Source: Yoonia sediminilitoris
GTDB lineage: Bacteria > Pseudomonadota > Alphaproteobacteria > Rhodobacterales > Rhodobacteraceae
Reading direction: 5' to 3'
Assembly: GCF_003058085.1 (NCBI RefSeq)
Contig: NZ_QBUD01000005.1
Coordinates: 62,001-126,000 of the forward strand
DNA: 64,000 bases
Position 1 is the stretch's first letter, and every line of letters starts with the position of its first letter. The notes below the pieces were generated by a model, which saw nothing but the letters and a program-made list of their open reading frames with translations, was not told the origin of the DNA and made no database searches. Made by a program: the position numbers and the translations under genes. Of the stretch, positions 1 to 9,196 are shown in pieces.

Positions 1-1003
1 AGACCGCATCCCTTGTCATCAGCTTGGCGATTGGCCCGGTCGGGCCTGCGGCATCAAAACCCAAAAGAAATCCGCCATTTGCCTCGTAACCGACGGTGTC
101 ATCATCCGCCGCTTGCATCTCGGCTATCACATAGGGCGACCCGATTTTGGTCCGCATGACAGTCGTGAAAGCTCCTGACTTCTCAACCCCGCTGTTGGAT
201 GAAATTGGAGTCACAACTGTCGTTGCCCCCAACATCGCCGCCGTGATCTGACCCAACACATCGCCAACCACGATGCGCCCATCCTCGTCAGCGACAAGCG
301 GGCGATCACCGTCAGCATCGGTCGAAATGATCGCGTCGGTTTGATGTACGCGCGCCCACTCCATCATCTGCTGTCGAATGGTGGGGTCCACTGCCTCTGT
401 GTCGACGGGAATGAATGTATCGGACCAGCCCAGAACGATCACCTTGGCACCCAGCCGTTCCAGCAAGCTCTGCATCAACTCACGGCCCACGGCGCTATGA
501 GCATAAAGACCGATGCGCGTGCCAGTCAGGGCACCCGCGAAAGCAGCTTGATAGCGGTCAATATAGTGCTGCGCGACATGTTCGTTCTGCGCAAACTGGC
601 CATGCCGGGCGGTCGCACTCACCGCCCCTTTTGCAGCGACAATAGCCGCTTCATCATCTTTGGTGATTTCGCCCGAGGGCGTGTAAAACTTTAATCCGTT
701 GCGATCTGCCGGAATGTGACTGCCTGTCACCATCAAGGCCGCAGCCCCGGAAGACATCGCCGCAAGCGCAAGTGCTGGTGTTGGCACCGGACCACAGGCG
801 GTCACGTCAACGCCTTGGATCTTTGCGGCCTGTGCCACCATATTTGCAATATCCGGCGACGAGGCCCGCAAATCATGCCCCACGAACAGGCCGGTGCCCA
901 TATCGCAGGATGCCACAAAAGCGTTGATATAGTCGGTGATGCAATCGGCCGTCAGCTCTGTCACCAAACCACGCAAACCACTTGTGCCAAACTTCGGTGC
1001 CAT
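1..1003 (-). CDS. Phosphomannomutase/phosphoglucomutase family (3' end cut by window)
   Basis: This alpha-D-phosphohexomutase interconverts hexose 6- and 1-phosphates, feeding nucleotide-sugar synthesis in the cytoplasm. The reverse-strand frame opens with an ATG at 1003 and stays open to base 1, so only about the first 334 codons are present. The N-terminus reads MAPKFGTSGLRG, typical of the family. The phosphoserine loop TGSHIPADRNG puts the catalytic Ser at residue 95. The metal loop STDADGDRP (Asp229, Asp231, Asp233) and the sugar-binding EANGG motif further on are all intact. The neighbouring RTX and polysaccharide-export genes make a role in surface polysaccharide precursor supply plausible, but this is inference. 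Whether mannose or glucose phosphate is preferred cannot be told from sequence alone. Confidence 0.9.
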   Translation of the reverse strand, partial: MAPKFGTSGLRGLVTELTADCITDYINAFVASCDMGTGLFVGHDLRASSPDIANMVAQAAKIQGVDVTACGPVPTPALALAAMSSGAAALMVTGSHIPADRNGLKFYTPSGEITKDDEAAIVAAKGAVSATARHGQFAQNEHVAQHYIDRYQAAFAGALTGTRIGLYAHSAVGRELMQSLLERLGAKVIVLGWSDTFIPVDTEAVDPTIRQQMMEWARVHQTDAIISTDADGDRPLVADEDGRIVVGDVLGQITAAMLGATTVVTPISSNSGVEKSGAFTTVMRTKIGSPYVIAEMQAADDDTVGYEANGGFLLGFDAAGPTGPIAKLMTRDAV

Positions 1004-1122
1004 CTTCACCCTTTCCCCGGTTGTCAGATCATTCCTAGCAAAGCCGCCCCGATAGATACAACGTTAACCACGACCATACTTGGTTAACTTCTCTGTCCTA
1101 GGTTGCGGGTGGAGGGGCAATT

Positions 1123-3384
1123 ATGCCGTCATTGATTGCAGTGGACTATATCACCGACGGGGTGGAACTAGGCCATTCGCGCATTACAGATCTGGATATT
1201 CTCGACAATAACGGCACGCCGTTATTGATCAGTTCAACGCGTTATGACGGCCTGTTGGAAAGCTGGGATATTGCAACAGGCACACTGGCCAGGATTGACA
1301 GTTTCGCCTTTGGCGGCGTCGGGCAGGCCGGGGTCACACCATCACCAACCGATCTCGAAATTGCGGGAAATCCGGGCCTGTTCAGTGGCGGTGGGGTGGG
1401 CGGTGATCTGCAAACGCTACGGCTGAATGCCAATGGGACTTTTGGCGCTGTCACGCTGCTGACCAGCCTGCCCCACGCCATGGCCAGTTTTCAATCTGGT
1501 ATCACGGTTGCGTTGCCTGATGGGTCTCAAGCCATTTTTGGCAGTCTGGCAGAGGAGGCCGGCATAACCCGCCTGACATTCAGTGCAGCAGGCATCCTGA
1601 CCAACACCCAGACGTTCCTGACGGCACCGACAAGTGCCGTATCCGCCCTTGGTGCCGCAGTCGTTGATGGGCAGCAATTCCTGTTCAGCGCAAATCCCGA
1701 CCTGAATGCCGTCATTAGTTGGGAAGTTGATGCCAGCGGCGGGATTTTGGTCGCCGACCAGCTTGATGGCGCCGATGGGCTTTATATTGCAAGCCCCAGC
1801 GTGATGCAGACCGTGGTGCTTGGTGGGGCGACCTATCTGATCCTCGGGGCGAGCGGCAGCAACAGCATCAGCGTGATCGAAGTTGCCCCCGATGGCAGCC
1901 TGACCACACGCGACCACGTCCTTGACGGTCTTGACACACGTTTTGCCAGTGTCCTGTCGCTTGAGGTTATGACCCATGATGGCCGCACCTATGTGGTCGC
2001 CGCCGGTTCCGACGATGGGCTGTCTGTCTTTATGCTGCTGGAAGGGGGCCGCCTTATCCCGCAGGCCAGCATCGCCGACACGACCAGTATCGGTCTGGAC
2101 AATATCAGCGCCATCGCGATGCGCGGACGTGGTGAGGGGTTGGATATTTTTGCAGCCAGCAGCAGCGAACCGGGGCTCACCCAGCTGCGGCTGGAAACCG
2201 GACCGCTTGGCGCCACGCGAACGGCCATCCTCGCGGGCGGGTTACTGGCCGGCACGACAGGCAATGACATCTTACAGGGCCACGATGGTGAGGACGTGAT
2301 CACTGGCAGTGCAGGTGACGATATTATCCGTGACGGCGGCGGCAATGACACGCTGACCGGCGGTGCGGGAAAGGACATTTTCATTTTGTCCCGCGATGGG
2401 ACGACGGATGTGATTTCCGATTTCACGGCGGGTGAGGATGTGCTTGATCTCGCATTATGGCCCTTTTTGCGCGATATCAGCCAACTGACTTTTTCGCTGC
2501 GGTCCTATGGGATGGATGTGGCCTACGGGGATGAACGACTGATCGTTTACAGTTCTGATGGGGAATTCATCGACTACCGGTTGCTTGATGATATTGATGT
2601 GATTGGTGTCGGCGGCAGGATTGGCACAACGATTGAACCGGGCTACCCCGGCCCGGACACCCCGCCCCCTGACCTGAACCCCGCCGCAAACACGCCGATC
2701 CCTCCGGAACCGGGAGAGTTGTTCGACATTCTGGCGATCATTGGCGTCGCAAGCGGGAGCAATTTCAGCCACTTGCGGAATGCGGCGGGTGGCAGCCCAC
2801 TGAAAGGGCGCTGGACCGACATCACATCGCTTGACGGCACTGATCGGGGAGACCAGATCACCGGAACCGTTGGAAATGATATGATCAGCGGCGGCGATGG
2901 GGCTGATATTCTGGTGGGGGGTGCGGGTCATGATATCGTAGCCGGCGGAAACGGTGCCGACGTCATCATGGGTGGCAGTGGGCGTGACACACTCAACGGC
3001 GGGAACGATGGTGATCTGATGATCGGCGGCAACGACGAAGACGTGCTGATCGGTGGTTCAGGCCGTGACCAACTTTACGGCGGCGAAGACGATGACCAAC
3101 TGGATGGCGGACGTGGTGATGACATGCTGTGGGGTGAAGGAGGCGCGGACGAGTTTATCTTCAGTGGTGGCAGCGATGTCTTTGTTGATTACGTGCAAGG
3201 GTTGGATTCGATCACTCTTGGCAGGGAAATCTGGACCGGCCTGACCTCGGTCGAGGATGTGTTGTTTCTGTACGGATCATACGGCGGCACGCGCGCAACA
3301 ATTGATCTGGGCGACGGCAATATCCTGCAAGTGGAAGGCGTGACAGACTACGCGACCTTTGCGCAGGACATCGCCCTGTTTTAG
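1123..3384 (+). CDS. RTX-type Ca-binding protein with beta-propeller-like N-terminus
   Basis: This 753-residue protein is probably secreted by a type I system, since it has no N-terminal signal peptide and ends in an RTX/serralysin-like C-terminus. Residues 1-370 are repetitive beta-strand sequence of the lactonase or propeller kind, with recurring hydrophobic strands and turn glycines. Nonapeptide repeats of the GGxGxDxux type occur in two blocks, around residues 378-420 and 577-680. They are separated by a stretch that includes a proline-rich linker near 505-530. Each block is followed by a hydrophobic segment of the kind seen after RTX repeats in M10-peptidase C-terminal domains. GGAGG precedes the ATG by about ten bases. 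No ABC exporter or membrane fusion gene is adjacent. The function is unknown; adhesion or an extracellular enzyme are both possible. Confidence 0.8.
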   Translation: MPSLIAVDYITDGVELGHSRITDLDILDNNGTPLLISSTRYDGLLESWDIATGTLARIDSFAFGGVGQAGVTPSPTDLEIAGNPGLFSGGGVGGDLQTLRLNANGTFGAVTLLTSLPHAMASFQSGITVALPDGSQAIFGSLAEEAGITRLTFSAAGILTNTQTFLTAPTSAVSALGAAVVDGQQFLFSANPDLNAVISWEVDASGGILVADQLDGADGLYIASPSVMQTVVLGGATYLILGASGSNSISVIEVAPDGSLTTRDHVLDGLDTRFASVLSLEVMTHDGRTYVVAAGSDDGLSVFMLLEGGRLIPQASIADTTSIGLDNISAIAMRGRGEGLDIFAASSSEPGLTQLRLETGPLGATRTAILAGGLLAGTTGNDILQGHDGEDVITGSAGDDIIRDGGGNDTLTGGAGKDIFILSRDGTTDVISDFTAGEDVLDLALWPFLRDISQLTFSLRSYGMDVAYGDERLIVYSSDGEFIDYRLLDDIDVIGVGGRIGTTIEPGYPGPDTPPPDLNPAANTPIPPEPGELFDILAIIGVASGSNFSHLRNAAGGSPLKGRWTDITSLDGTDRGDQITGTVGNDMISGGDGADILVGGAGHDIVAGGNGADVIMGGSGRDTLNGGNDGDLMIGGNDEDVLIGGSGRDQLYGGEDDDQLDGGRGDDMLWGEGGADEFIFSGGSDVFVDYVQGLDSITLGREIWTGLTSVEDVLFLYGSYGGTRATIDLGDGNILQVEGVTDYATFAQDIALF

Positions 3385-3389
3385 CAACG

Positions 3390-4508
3390 CTACTGTGTCA
3401 CCGTGGAAATAGTGTTGAACACATTCAACAGCGTGAACGCAGGCCCAAGCACGCTTTCGGTGCCATAGACCAGATCGTCGGGCTGAATGCGGAATTGTGC
3501 CGCCGAGAACAGCCCGTCAGCAGAGGTCAGGTCAAGCGTGAACACCACACGTTCCTGCGGCGGCCCTGCCCCATCCTCGCGCACGGTCAAGCTGTCATAT
3601 TCGCGCAGAATCAAAATGCCTTCGGGGTTGGCGCGGCCCGGATTGACCCCGCCCACAATCGCCATCGCATCAAGCGCGGTCACTTCCTCTGTTGGGAACG
3701 GATGGATCGCCTGACTGCCGGTCGTGCCGAGCGACAAAAAGGTCCGCTTGTCTTCTTCGACAAAAATGCGGTCGCCCCCACGGACAGTCGTATCAAGCGA
3801 CGGGTTTTCCAACAGGCGGCTGTAGGCAATGCCGTAGACGTCTTTGCCACGCGACAGCCGCACCATCGGATTGACCAAGGTAGAGGGCACACTGCCTGCC
3901 TCGGACAACAGATCCAACAACTTGGTGTTGCGCGAACCCAGCGGATATATCCCCGGTGCCGCGACCCCGGTCACGACATTGACCGTATTCACCCGGCCCG
4001 GCAGCAAGTTCAGTTGGACTTGCGCAGACGGAATCGTCAGGTTCAACTGTTCTTCGATGCGCGCGCGCGCCGTGTTGCTGGACATGCCAGACACTTTCAA
4101 TTCGCCAATGTAGGGCACAAAAATGCGACCGGCAGAGCTGACCTCGATCTCCTGCAATTGCGTCACGCGCTGGCCGGCACCCGCCAGCAATGAATTCTCT
4201 TCCGCGTCCCAAACCGTCAATTGCAGCTTGTCACCGGGCGAAATCAACAGCGCCGTTTCGGGTTGGGTGTCACTGACCCACCGATAACGCTGCTTGTCCT
4301 TGTCCGGCCATGACTGCAATTGCGGCAATGTTGCCTTTGTCACTTCAAAAACTGCGAAGTCATAGACCTGTTCAACGCTGCCGTCATCCTGACGGACCGA
4401 CGACGCAGCCAGCACTTCCGACTGGAAACCGGCACCGCGTGGTATCCCGCAACTGGCCAAACTTGAAACACAGGCAAATGCCAGAAGATTACGGAATAGC
4501 GGCAGCAT
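3390..4508 (-). CDS. Polysaccharide export lipoprotein (Wza/KpsD family)
   Basis: This is an outer-membrane polysaccharide export (OPX) protein, which forms or gates the export channel for capsule or exopolysaccharide. The first 20 residues form a lipoprotein signal ending in the lipobox LASC, so Cys20 should be lipidated. A Poly_export domain follows around residues 85-170 (the stretch beginning LLISPGDKLQLTVWD), and then SLBB-like segments that include GIYPLGSRNTKLLDLL and a later repeat around residues 265-330. The length of 372 residues fits the Wza family. It stands alone between the RTX gene, with which it converges, and aroC. The usual tyrosine kinase/chain-length regulator is not in this window. 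A phosphomannomutase lies 2.4 kb away, which may point to a dispersed exopolysaccharide locus. Confidence 0.9.
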   Translation of the reverse strand: MLPLFRNLLAFACVSSLASCGIPRGAGFQSEVLAASSVRQDDGSVEQVYDFAVFEVTKATLPQLQSWPDKDKQRYRWVSDTQPETALLISPGDKLQLTVWDAEENSLLAGAGQRVTQLQEIEVSSAGRIFVPYIGELKVSGMSSNTARARIEEQLNLTIPSAQVQLNLLPGRVNTVNVVTGVAAPGIYPLGSRNTKLLDLLSEAGSVPSTLVNPMVRLSRGKDVYGIAYSRLLENPSLDTTVRGGDRIFVEEDKRTFLSLGTTGSQAIHPFPTEEVTALDAMAIVGGVNPGRANPEGILILREYDSLTVREDGAGPPQERVVFTLDLTSADGLFSAAQFRIQPDDLVYGTESVLGPAFTLLNVFNTISTVTQ

Positions 4509-4609
4509 GATTCCCCTTTCAAGAGATGTCGCACACTATCAAGGAGTTGCGGGCAGCAACAACCTGTTTCCCCGTGGCGCAGAGCGACATGTGGCAAGAC
4601 GCAGTCGTG

Positions 4610-5713
4610 CTATCCGATTTGGCCGCGCACGCCACCTGTCTGGCCCCGATCCAGCAACAGATGGTCAAGGATCACGCAGGCCATCATCGCTTCGCCCACA
4701 GGCACCGCACGAATCCCGACGCAAGGGTCATGTCGTCCCTTGGTAATCACCTCGGTCGCGGACCCGTCCATGCGAATCGACTTGCGCGGTGACAGGATGG
4801 AGGACGTTGGCTTTACCGCAAAACGCACGACGATATCCTGCCCTGTGCTGATGCCGCCAAGGATGCCACCCGCGTGGTTGGATGAATATTCAGGGCCGCC
4901 CTGCCCCATGAAAATTTCGTCCGCGTTGTCGCGACCGGTCAGGGCAGCCGCCGCCATGCCTTCGCCAATTTCCACACCTTTGACCGCATTGATCGACATC
5001 ATGGCCGCCGCAAGATCAGTATCCAACTTGGCGTAGACCGGCGCACCGATCCCTGCCGGGACGCCGCGCGCCACAACTTCGATAATTGCGCCGACAGAGT
5101 TGTGATCGTCCTTGCGCAGCCACGCCAGATAGTCATTCCATTCGGCAGCGGCACCCGCATCGGGACAGAAAAAATCATTCTTGTCGATCTGCGACCAGTC
5201 CATCTTGGATCGGTCAATCTGCTTGGCACCCATCTGGGTCATGTAGCCCCTGATCTGGACATTGGGCGCGATGGTCTTGATCGCCTCGCGCGCCACGCCG
5301 CCCGCCGCAACACGGGCCGCCGTTTCGCGAGCCGAGGACCGCCCGCCACCGCGATAGTCGCGCAGGCCATATTTCTGATGATAGGTAATGTCAGCATGAC
5401 CGGGGCGGAATGTATTGGCGATATCGCCGTAATCCTTTGACCGCTGGTCGGTGTTGCGGATCATCAACTGAATGGGCGTGCCGGTTGTATGCCCCTCGAA
5501 CACGCCCGACAGGATTTCCACGGCATCAGCTTCTTGCCGTTGGGTCGTGTTTTTGTTCAGCCCCGGACGGCGCTTGTCCATCCACTGCTGAATCATCGGG
5601 GCCTCCAACGCCACACCGGGAGGGCAGCCATCAACGGTCGCGCCCAAGGCCGGCCCGTGGCTTTCACCCCATGTGGTGAACCTGAAGAGATGGCCAAAAC
5701 TATTGATAGACAT
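4610..5713 (-). CDS. aroC: Chorismate synthase
   Basis: AroC catalyses the last common step of aromatic biosynthesis, converting 5-enolpyruvylshikimate 3-phosphate to chorismate with reduced FMN. The 367-residue product has the family signatures in order. The N-terminal [14 protein letters not shown] (residues 7-20) is followed by the [12 protein letters not shown] stretch and then [18 protein letters not shown] near residue 125. A C-terminal [15 protein letters not shown] closes the set. Its length is normal. It is preceded by a 100-bp gap to the polysaccharide export gene on the same strand and stands alone. The ATG at 5713 was chosen because [10 protein letters not shown] is the standard start of the family. 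Confidence 0.97.
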   Translation of the reverse strand: MSINSFGHLFRFTTWGESHGPALGATVDGCPPGVALEAPMIQQWMDKRRPGLNKNTTQRQEADAVEILSGVFEGHTTGTPIQLMIRNTDQRSKDYGDIANTFRPGHADITYHQKYGLRDYRGGGRSSARETAARVAAGGVAREAIKTIAPNVQIRGYMTQMGAKQIDRSKMDWSQIDKNDFFCPDAGAAAEWNDYLAWLRKDDHNSVGAIIEVVARGVPAGIGAPVYAKLDTDLAAAMMSINAVKGVEIGEGMAAAALTGRDNADEIFMGQGGPEYSSNHAGGILGGISTGQDIVVRFAVKPTSSILSPRKSIRMDGSATEVITKGRHDPCVGIRAVPVGEAMMACVILDHLLLDRGQTGGVRGQIG

Positions 5714-5807
5714 GCGCGCCCCCTTTTGCAGAGGGGTCTAGCGGGGGTGGCAATCAGGCTCAAGCGGTTTCCCTTGCCAAGCGCGCCGTTCCGTCCTACC
5801 TAAGCCG

Positions 5808-5892
5808 TACCTCGGGGGGCCAAAACTGGCTGAGATTGCGCAAGCTGACCCGTTGAACCTGAACCGGTTAAGACCGGCGGAGGGAAGGTCAG
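5808..5892 (+). promoter_or_regulatory. TPP riboswitch (THI element)
   Basis: The conserved thiamine pyrophosphate aptamer is readable directly. CTGAGA lies at 5829-5834, ACCCGTTGAACCTGA follows at about 5848-5862, and a GGTTAAGACCGGCGGAGGGA core ends near 5884. It lies about 50 bases upstream of thiB on the same strand. In proteobacteria such elements usually block translation or terminate transcription when TPP is high, so the thiBPQ transporter should be repressed by thiamine. Confidence 0.95.
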
Positions 5893-5939
5893 GCAATTCC
5901 GCTTAGCCCCCAATCCGCCCGTCGCATTTGGAGGATAAG

Positions 5940-6929
5940 ATGACAAAAGCCACCTTTCTACCAGTTGTCGCGGGACTTGCCCTTTGTGCCGCAGGCGCAT
6001 GGGCCGAGACCCCCGTACTGCAAGTTTACACCTATGACAGCTTCACCAGCGAATGGGGCCCCGGACCCGCTGTCGAAGCGGCGTTCGAGGAAACCTGCGC
6101 CTGTGATCTGCAATTTGTCGGTGCAGGGGATGGAGCCGCTCTATTGGCCCGCTTGCAGCTGGAAGGGCCAAGCACCGATGCGGACATCGTGCTGGGCCTT
6201 GATACGAACCTGACGGCCGCCGCAAACGCGACGGGGTTGTTCGCACCACACGGTGTCAACGCCGACCTGTCATTGCCGATTGCGTGGGACGATCCCGATT
6301 TCCTGCCATTCGACTGGGGCTATTTCGCCTTTGTCGGGAACAAGGGCGAAGCGGCCCCCGCTTCACTGCAAGAACTTGCCGACAGCGATATCCAGATTGT
6401 TATTCAGGACCCAAGATCCTCGACCCCCGGGCTGGGGCTCCTGATGTGGGTCAAGGCAGCCTATGGCGATGAGGCCGACGACATCTGGGCCGGATTGGCC
6501 GACAATATCGTAACAGTCACACCGGGCTGGAGCGAGGCCTATGGCTTGTTCCTTGAAGGCGAGGCAGACGCGGTCTTGTCCTACACCACATCGCCAGCCT
6601 ATCACCTGATTGCCGAAGAAGATGCGAGCAAAGTCGCATGGGGCTTTGAAGAGGGGCATTATCTGCAAGTCGAAGTGGCTGGAAAGCTGGCTGGCAGCGA
6701 CCAGAGCGCACTGGCCGATCAGTTTCTGGCATTCATGGTAACTGATGCCTTCCAAAGCATCATCCCGACAACCAACTGGATGTATCCCGCAGCGACACCC
6801 GCTGAAGGATTGCCAGCCGGGTTTGAAACATTGCTTACCCCGTCAAAGGCGCTTTTGCTCTCTGCGGATGATGCGGCAGCAGTACGCGATGCGGCGCTGG
6901 ACGAATGGCGCACAGCCCTTTCACAATAA
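5940..6929 (+). CDS. thiB: Thiamine ABC transporter substrate-binding protein
   Basis: This is the periplasmic thiamine/TPP-binding protein of the ThiBPQ importer. A Sec signal peptide (MTKATFLPVVAGLALCAAGAWA) precedes the mature start at ETPVLQVYTYDSF, which is typical of ThiB. The mature part contains the ThiB-type DIVLGLDTN and LPFDWGYFAFV segments and the C-terminal TNWMYPA motif. An upstream in-frame TTG at 5928 is rejected because GGAGGA at 5930-5935 is correctly placed for the ATG at 5940. It is the first gene of the TPP-riboswitch operon and overlaps thiP by 25 bases. Confidence 0.95.
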   Translation: MTKATFLPVVAGLALCAAGAWAETPVLQVYTYDSFTSEWGPGPAVEAAFEETCACDLQFVGAGDGAALLARLQLEGPSTDADIVLGLDTNLTAAANATGLFAPHGVNADLSLPIAWDDPDFLPFDWGYFAFVGNKGEAAPASLQELADSDIQIVIQDPRSSTPGLGLLMWVKAAYGDEADDIWAGLADNIVTVTPGWSEAYGLFLEGEADAVLSYTTSPAYHLIAEEDASKVAWGFEEGHYLQVEVAGKLAGSDQSALADQFLAFMVTDAFQSIIPTTNWMYPAATPAEGLPAGFETLLTPSKALLLSADDAAAVRDAALDEWRTALSQ

Positions 6930-8434
6930 AACTCCGCTGGCCCGGCGCCCTTGCAGGGGCGCTGGTGCTGCTTTTGACGCTTGGCACGTTGGGCGCCGTT
7001 GCATGGCAGGCTGAATGGGTTGGCGGGCTGTCGCCTGCCGACTATGCGGCGATCCGGTTTACTGTGCTGCAAGCATTGGCATCCGCGGCTATCAGCACCA
7101 TGCTGGCAATTCCTGTTGCACGGGCATTGGCCCGGCGGCAGTTTCGCGGGCGATCCATCCTCATCACGCTTCTCGGCGCGCCATTTCTGCTGCCTGTGAT
7201 CGTCGCCGTGCTTGGTTTGCTGATGATCTTCGGGCGCAGCGGTCTGCTGAATGGCGGGCTGGCGTGGCTGGGGCTGCCCGGATTTTCTATTTACGGGTTC
7301 CACGGCGTCGTCATGGCGCATGTGTTTTTCAACCTGCCGCTGGCAACACGTTTGATCCTTCAAGGGTGGCTCGCAATCCCGGCAGAGCGGTTTCGACTGA
7401 CAGCCAGCCTCAACGCGTCAGTCTGGCAACTGCTTGAACGACCGATGCTGCGTGCAGTAGCCCCCGGTGCGTTTCTTGTTATCTTCCTGATTTGCCTGAC
7501 CAGCTTTGCCGTCGCACTGACCCTTGGCGGCGGACCACGCGCAACAACGGTCGAACTTGCGATCTATCAGGCTCTTCGGTTTGACTTTGATCTCGGCAGA
7601 GCGGCATTGCTGGCCGGGATCCAGTTTCTGCTTTGCGCATGTGCTGCTCTTGTCGTGTGGCGCCTATCAACGGCAGATATGCTAAGCGGCGGCATGGACA
7701 GACGCGTACAACGTTGGGATAGCGGTGCCGCATGGTTGGATATGCTGGTCATTTCTGCCGCGGCGATTTTCCTCTCCCTGCCGCTGGCAATGATTGTGTT
7801 TCGCGGTCTGCCCGGCCTTGTCGATTTGCCGGTATCAGTCTGGTGGGCTGCGGCACGATCCATCAGCGTCGCACTTGTTTCCGCCCTGCTGTGCAGTGGC
7901 ATGGCTGTCGCACTTGCCCTGTGGGGCGGGCGGTTCGTGGCGGTTGTGGGGGTATTGCCCCTTGCCGCATCGGGGCTGGTCATCGGAACCGGGGCATTTC
8001 TTTTGATCTATCCGGTGATGAACCCCGCAAAGGCAGCACTTGTCGTCACCGCATTGGTGAATGCAACGCTGGCCCTACCCTTTGCCTTACGTGCGCTTGA
8101 ACCCGGCATTGATACCGCCAAGCGTGATTTTGACCGACTGGCCGCATCTCTTGGGTTCGGCCCGTGGCGATTTGCCAGAATGATCATCCTGCCGCGCGTG
8201 CGGAGGCCGTTGGGGTTTGGCGCCGGGCTGGCAGCAGCTTTGTCGATGGGCGATTTGGGGGTCATCGCACTTTTCGCGGGCGACGCACAGGAAACGCTGC
8301 CGCTTGCGATGTACCGACTGATGGGCGCCTACCAAATGCAATCGGCTGCGGGTGCAGGGCTTTTGTTATTGGGGTTGAGCCTGTCGCTGTTCTGGATTTT
8401 TGACAAAGGGGGGCGCGCCCATGCTCAAATGTGA
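6905..8434 (+). CDS. thiP: Thiamine ABC transporter permease
   Basis: ThiP is the inner membrane channel of the thiamine importer. At 509 residues it has the fused-permease size of the family, with about 12 hydrophobic segments in two homologous halves. Each half carries a binding-protein-dependent transport loop: in half one around residues 150-195 (LNASVWQLLERPMLRAVAPG) and in half two around 395-440 (LAASLGFGPWRFARMIILP). The start at 6905 lies inside the end of thiB, consistent with translational coupling. The gene in turn overlaps thiQ by 14 bases. Confidence 0.95.
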   Translation: MAHSPFTIKLRWPGALAGALVLLLTLGTLGAVAWQAEWVGGLSPADYAAIRFTVLQALASAAISTMLAIPVARALARRQFRGRSILITLLGAPFLLPVIVAVLGLLMIFGRSGLLNGGLAWLGLPGFSIYGFHGVVMAHVFFNLPLATRLILQGWLAIPAERFRLTASLNASVWQLLERPMLRAVAPGAFLVIFLICLTSFAVALTLGGGPRATTVELAIYQALRFDFDLGRAALLAGIQFLLCACAALVVWRLSTADMLSGGMDRRVQRWDSGAAWLDMLVISAAAIFLSLPLAMIVFRGLPGLVDLPVSVWWAAARSISVALVSALLCSGMAVALALWGGRFVAVVGVLPLAASGLVIGTGAFLLIYPVMNPAKAALVVTALVNATLALPFALRALEPGIDTAKRDFDRLAASLGFGPWRFARMIILPRVRRPLGFGAGLAAALSMGDLGVIALFAGDAQETLPLAMYRLMGAYQMQSAAGAGLLLLGLSLSLFWIFDKGGRAHAQM

Positions 8435-9125
8435 AAACCTGTTCCTGAAACAGGGCGATTTCACCCTGCAAGCGGATCTCAACTTTCCAAAAGGGGCTGT
8501 GACGGCCTTGATGGGGCCGTCAGGCGCCGGGAAATCCACCCTGCTGGCAGCATTGGCTGGATTTCTGCAACCCGTCTCTGGGCGGATTCTGTATGATTCT
8601 GCCGATCTGACCCATATCCCACCCGGAGACCGTCCAATCAGCATCCTGTTTCAGGATAACAATCTGTTCCCGCACCTTACAATTGCACAGAACGCAGGCT
8701 TGGGGGTGCGGCCAGTCCTGCGCCTGAAATCGGACGAATTGGCCCGCGTTGCAGAGGTGTTGGAACAGGTCGGTCTGGCCGGGTTTGACGCACGTTTGCC
8801 CGGTGATTTATCCGGGGGCCAACAAAGCAGGGCGGCGTTGGCGCGTGTTCTCTTGGCGGAACGACCCGTCGTCCTATTGGACGAACCCTTTGCAGCACTT
8901 GGCCCCGGCCTGAAGCATGAGATGCTTGATCTGGTGAAACGGACGCTGCTCACGCCTGACCGGACGATTGTCATGGTCACGCATGACCCCGATGATGCAA
9001 AACGGGCAGCGCAGCATGTTGTTCTGGTGGCAGAGCACACGGCCAATAAACCCGAACCTACATCATCAATCTTTGCATCGCCGCCCGCCGTATTGGCCCG
9101 GTATCTTGGTACGGGGATGGATTAA
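8421..9125 (+). CDS. thiQ: Thiamine ABC transporter ATP-binding protein
   Basis: This ATPase energises thiamine import. It has Walker A GPSGAGKST near residue 32, a Q-loop at LFQDNN, the signature LSGGQQSRAALARVLL, Walker B VVLLDEPFAAL and an H-loop at VTHDPDD. The ATG at 8421 (MLKCENLF) is preferred over an upstream TTG at 8400 because it starts the conserved beta-strand of the NBD at the right distance. It is the last gene of the riboswitch-controlled thiBPQ operon and is followed by a hairpin that also faces petC. Confidence 0.94.
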   Translation: MLKCENLFLKQGDFTLQADLNFPKGAVTALMGPSGAGKSTLLAALAGFLQPVSGRILYDSADLTHIPPGDRPISILFQDNNLFPHLTIAQNAGLGVRPVLRLKSDELARVAEVLEQVGLAGFDARLPGDLSGGQQSRAALARVLLAERPVVLLDEPFAALGPGLKHEMLDLVKRTLLTPDRTIVMVTHDPDDAKRAAQHVVLVAEHTANKPEPTSSIFASPPAVLARYLGTGMD

Positions 9126-9148
9126 AATCCATCTTACGAATGCAAAAG

Positions 9149-9171
9149 GGGCCCGCCATATCGGCGAGCCC
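9149..9171. terminator. Bidirectional hairpin between thiQ and petC
   Basis: The stem GGGC-C-CGCC / GGCG-A-GCCC has one C/A mismatch and a five-base loop. It is flanked by AAAA on the left and a T-rich tract on the right. It sits between two convergent transcription units, so it probably terminates both the thiBPQ and pet operons. Confidence 0.6.
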
Positions 9172-9196
9172 GCTCTTTAATACGTGTCTGTCTGGC

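Noticed and set aside
1417..1977. Reverse-strand frame of 186 codons opposite the RTX gene
   Set aside because: It is a shadow of the GC-rich forward gene, with no family motif.
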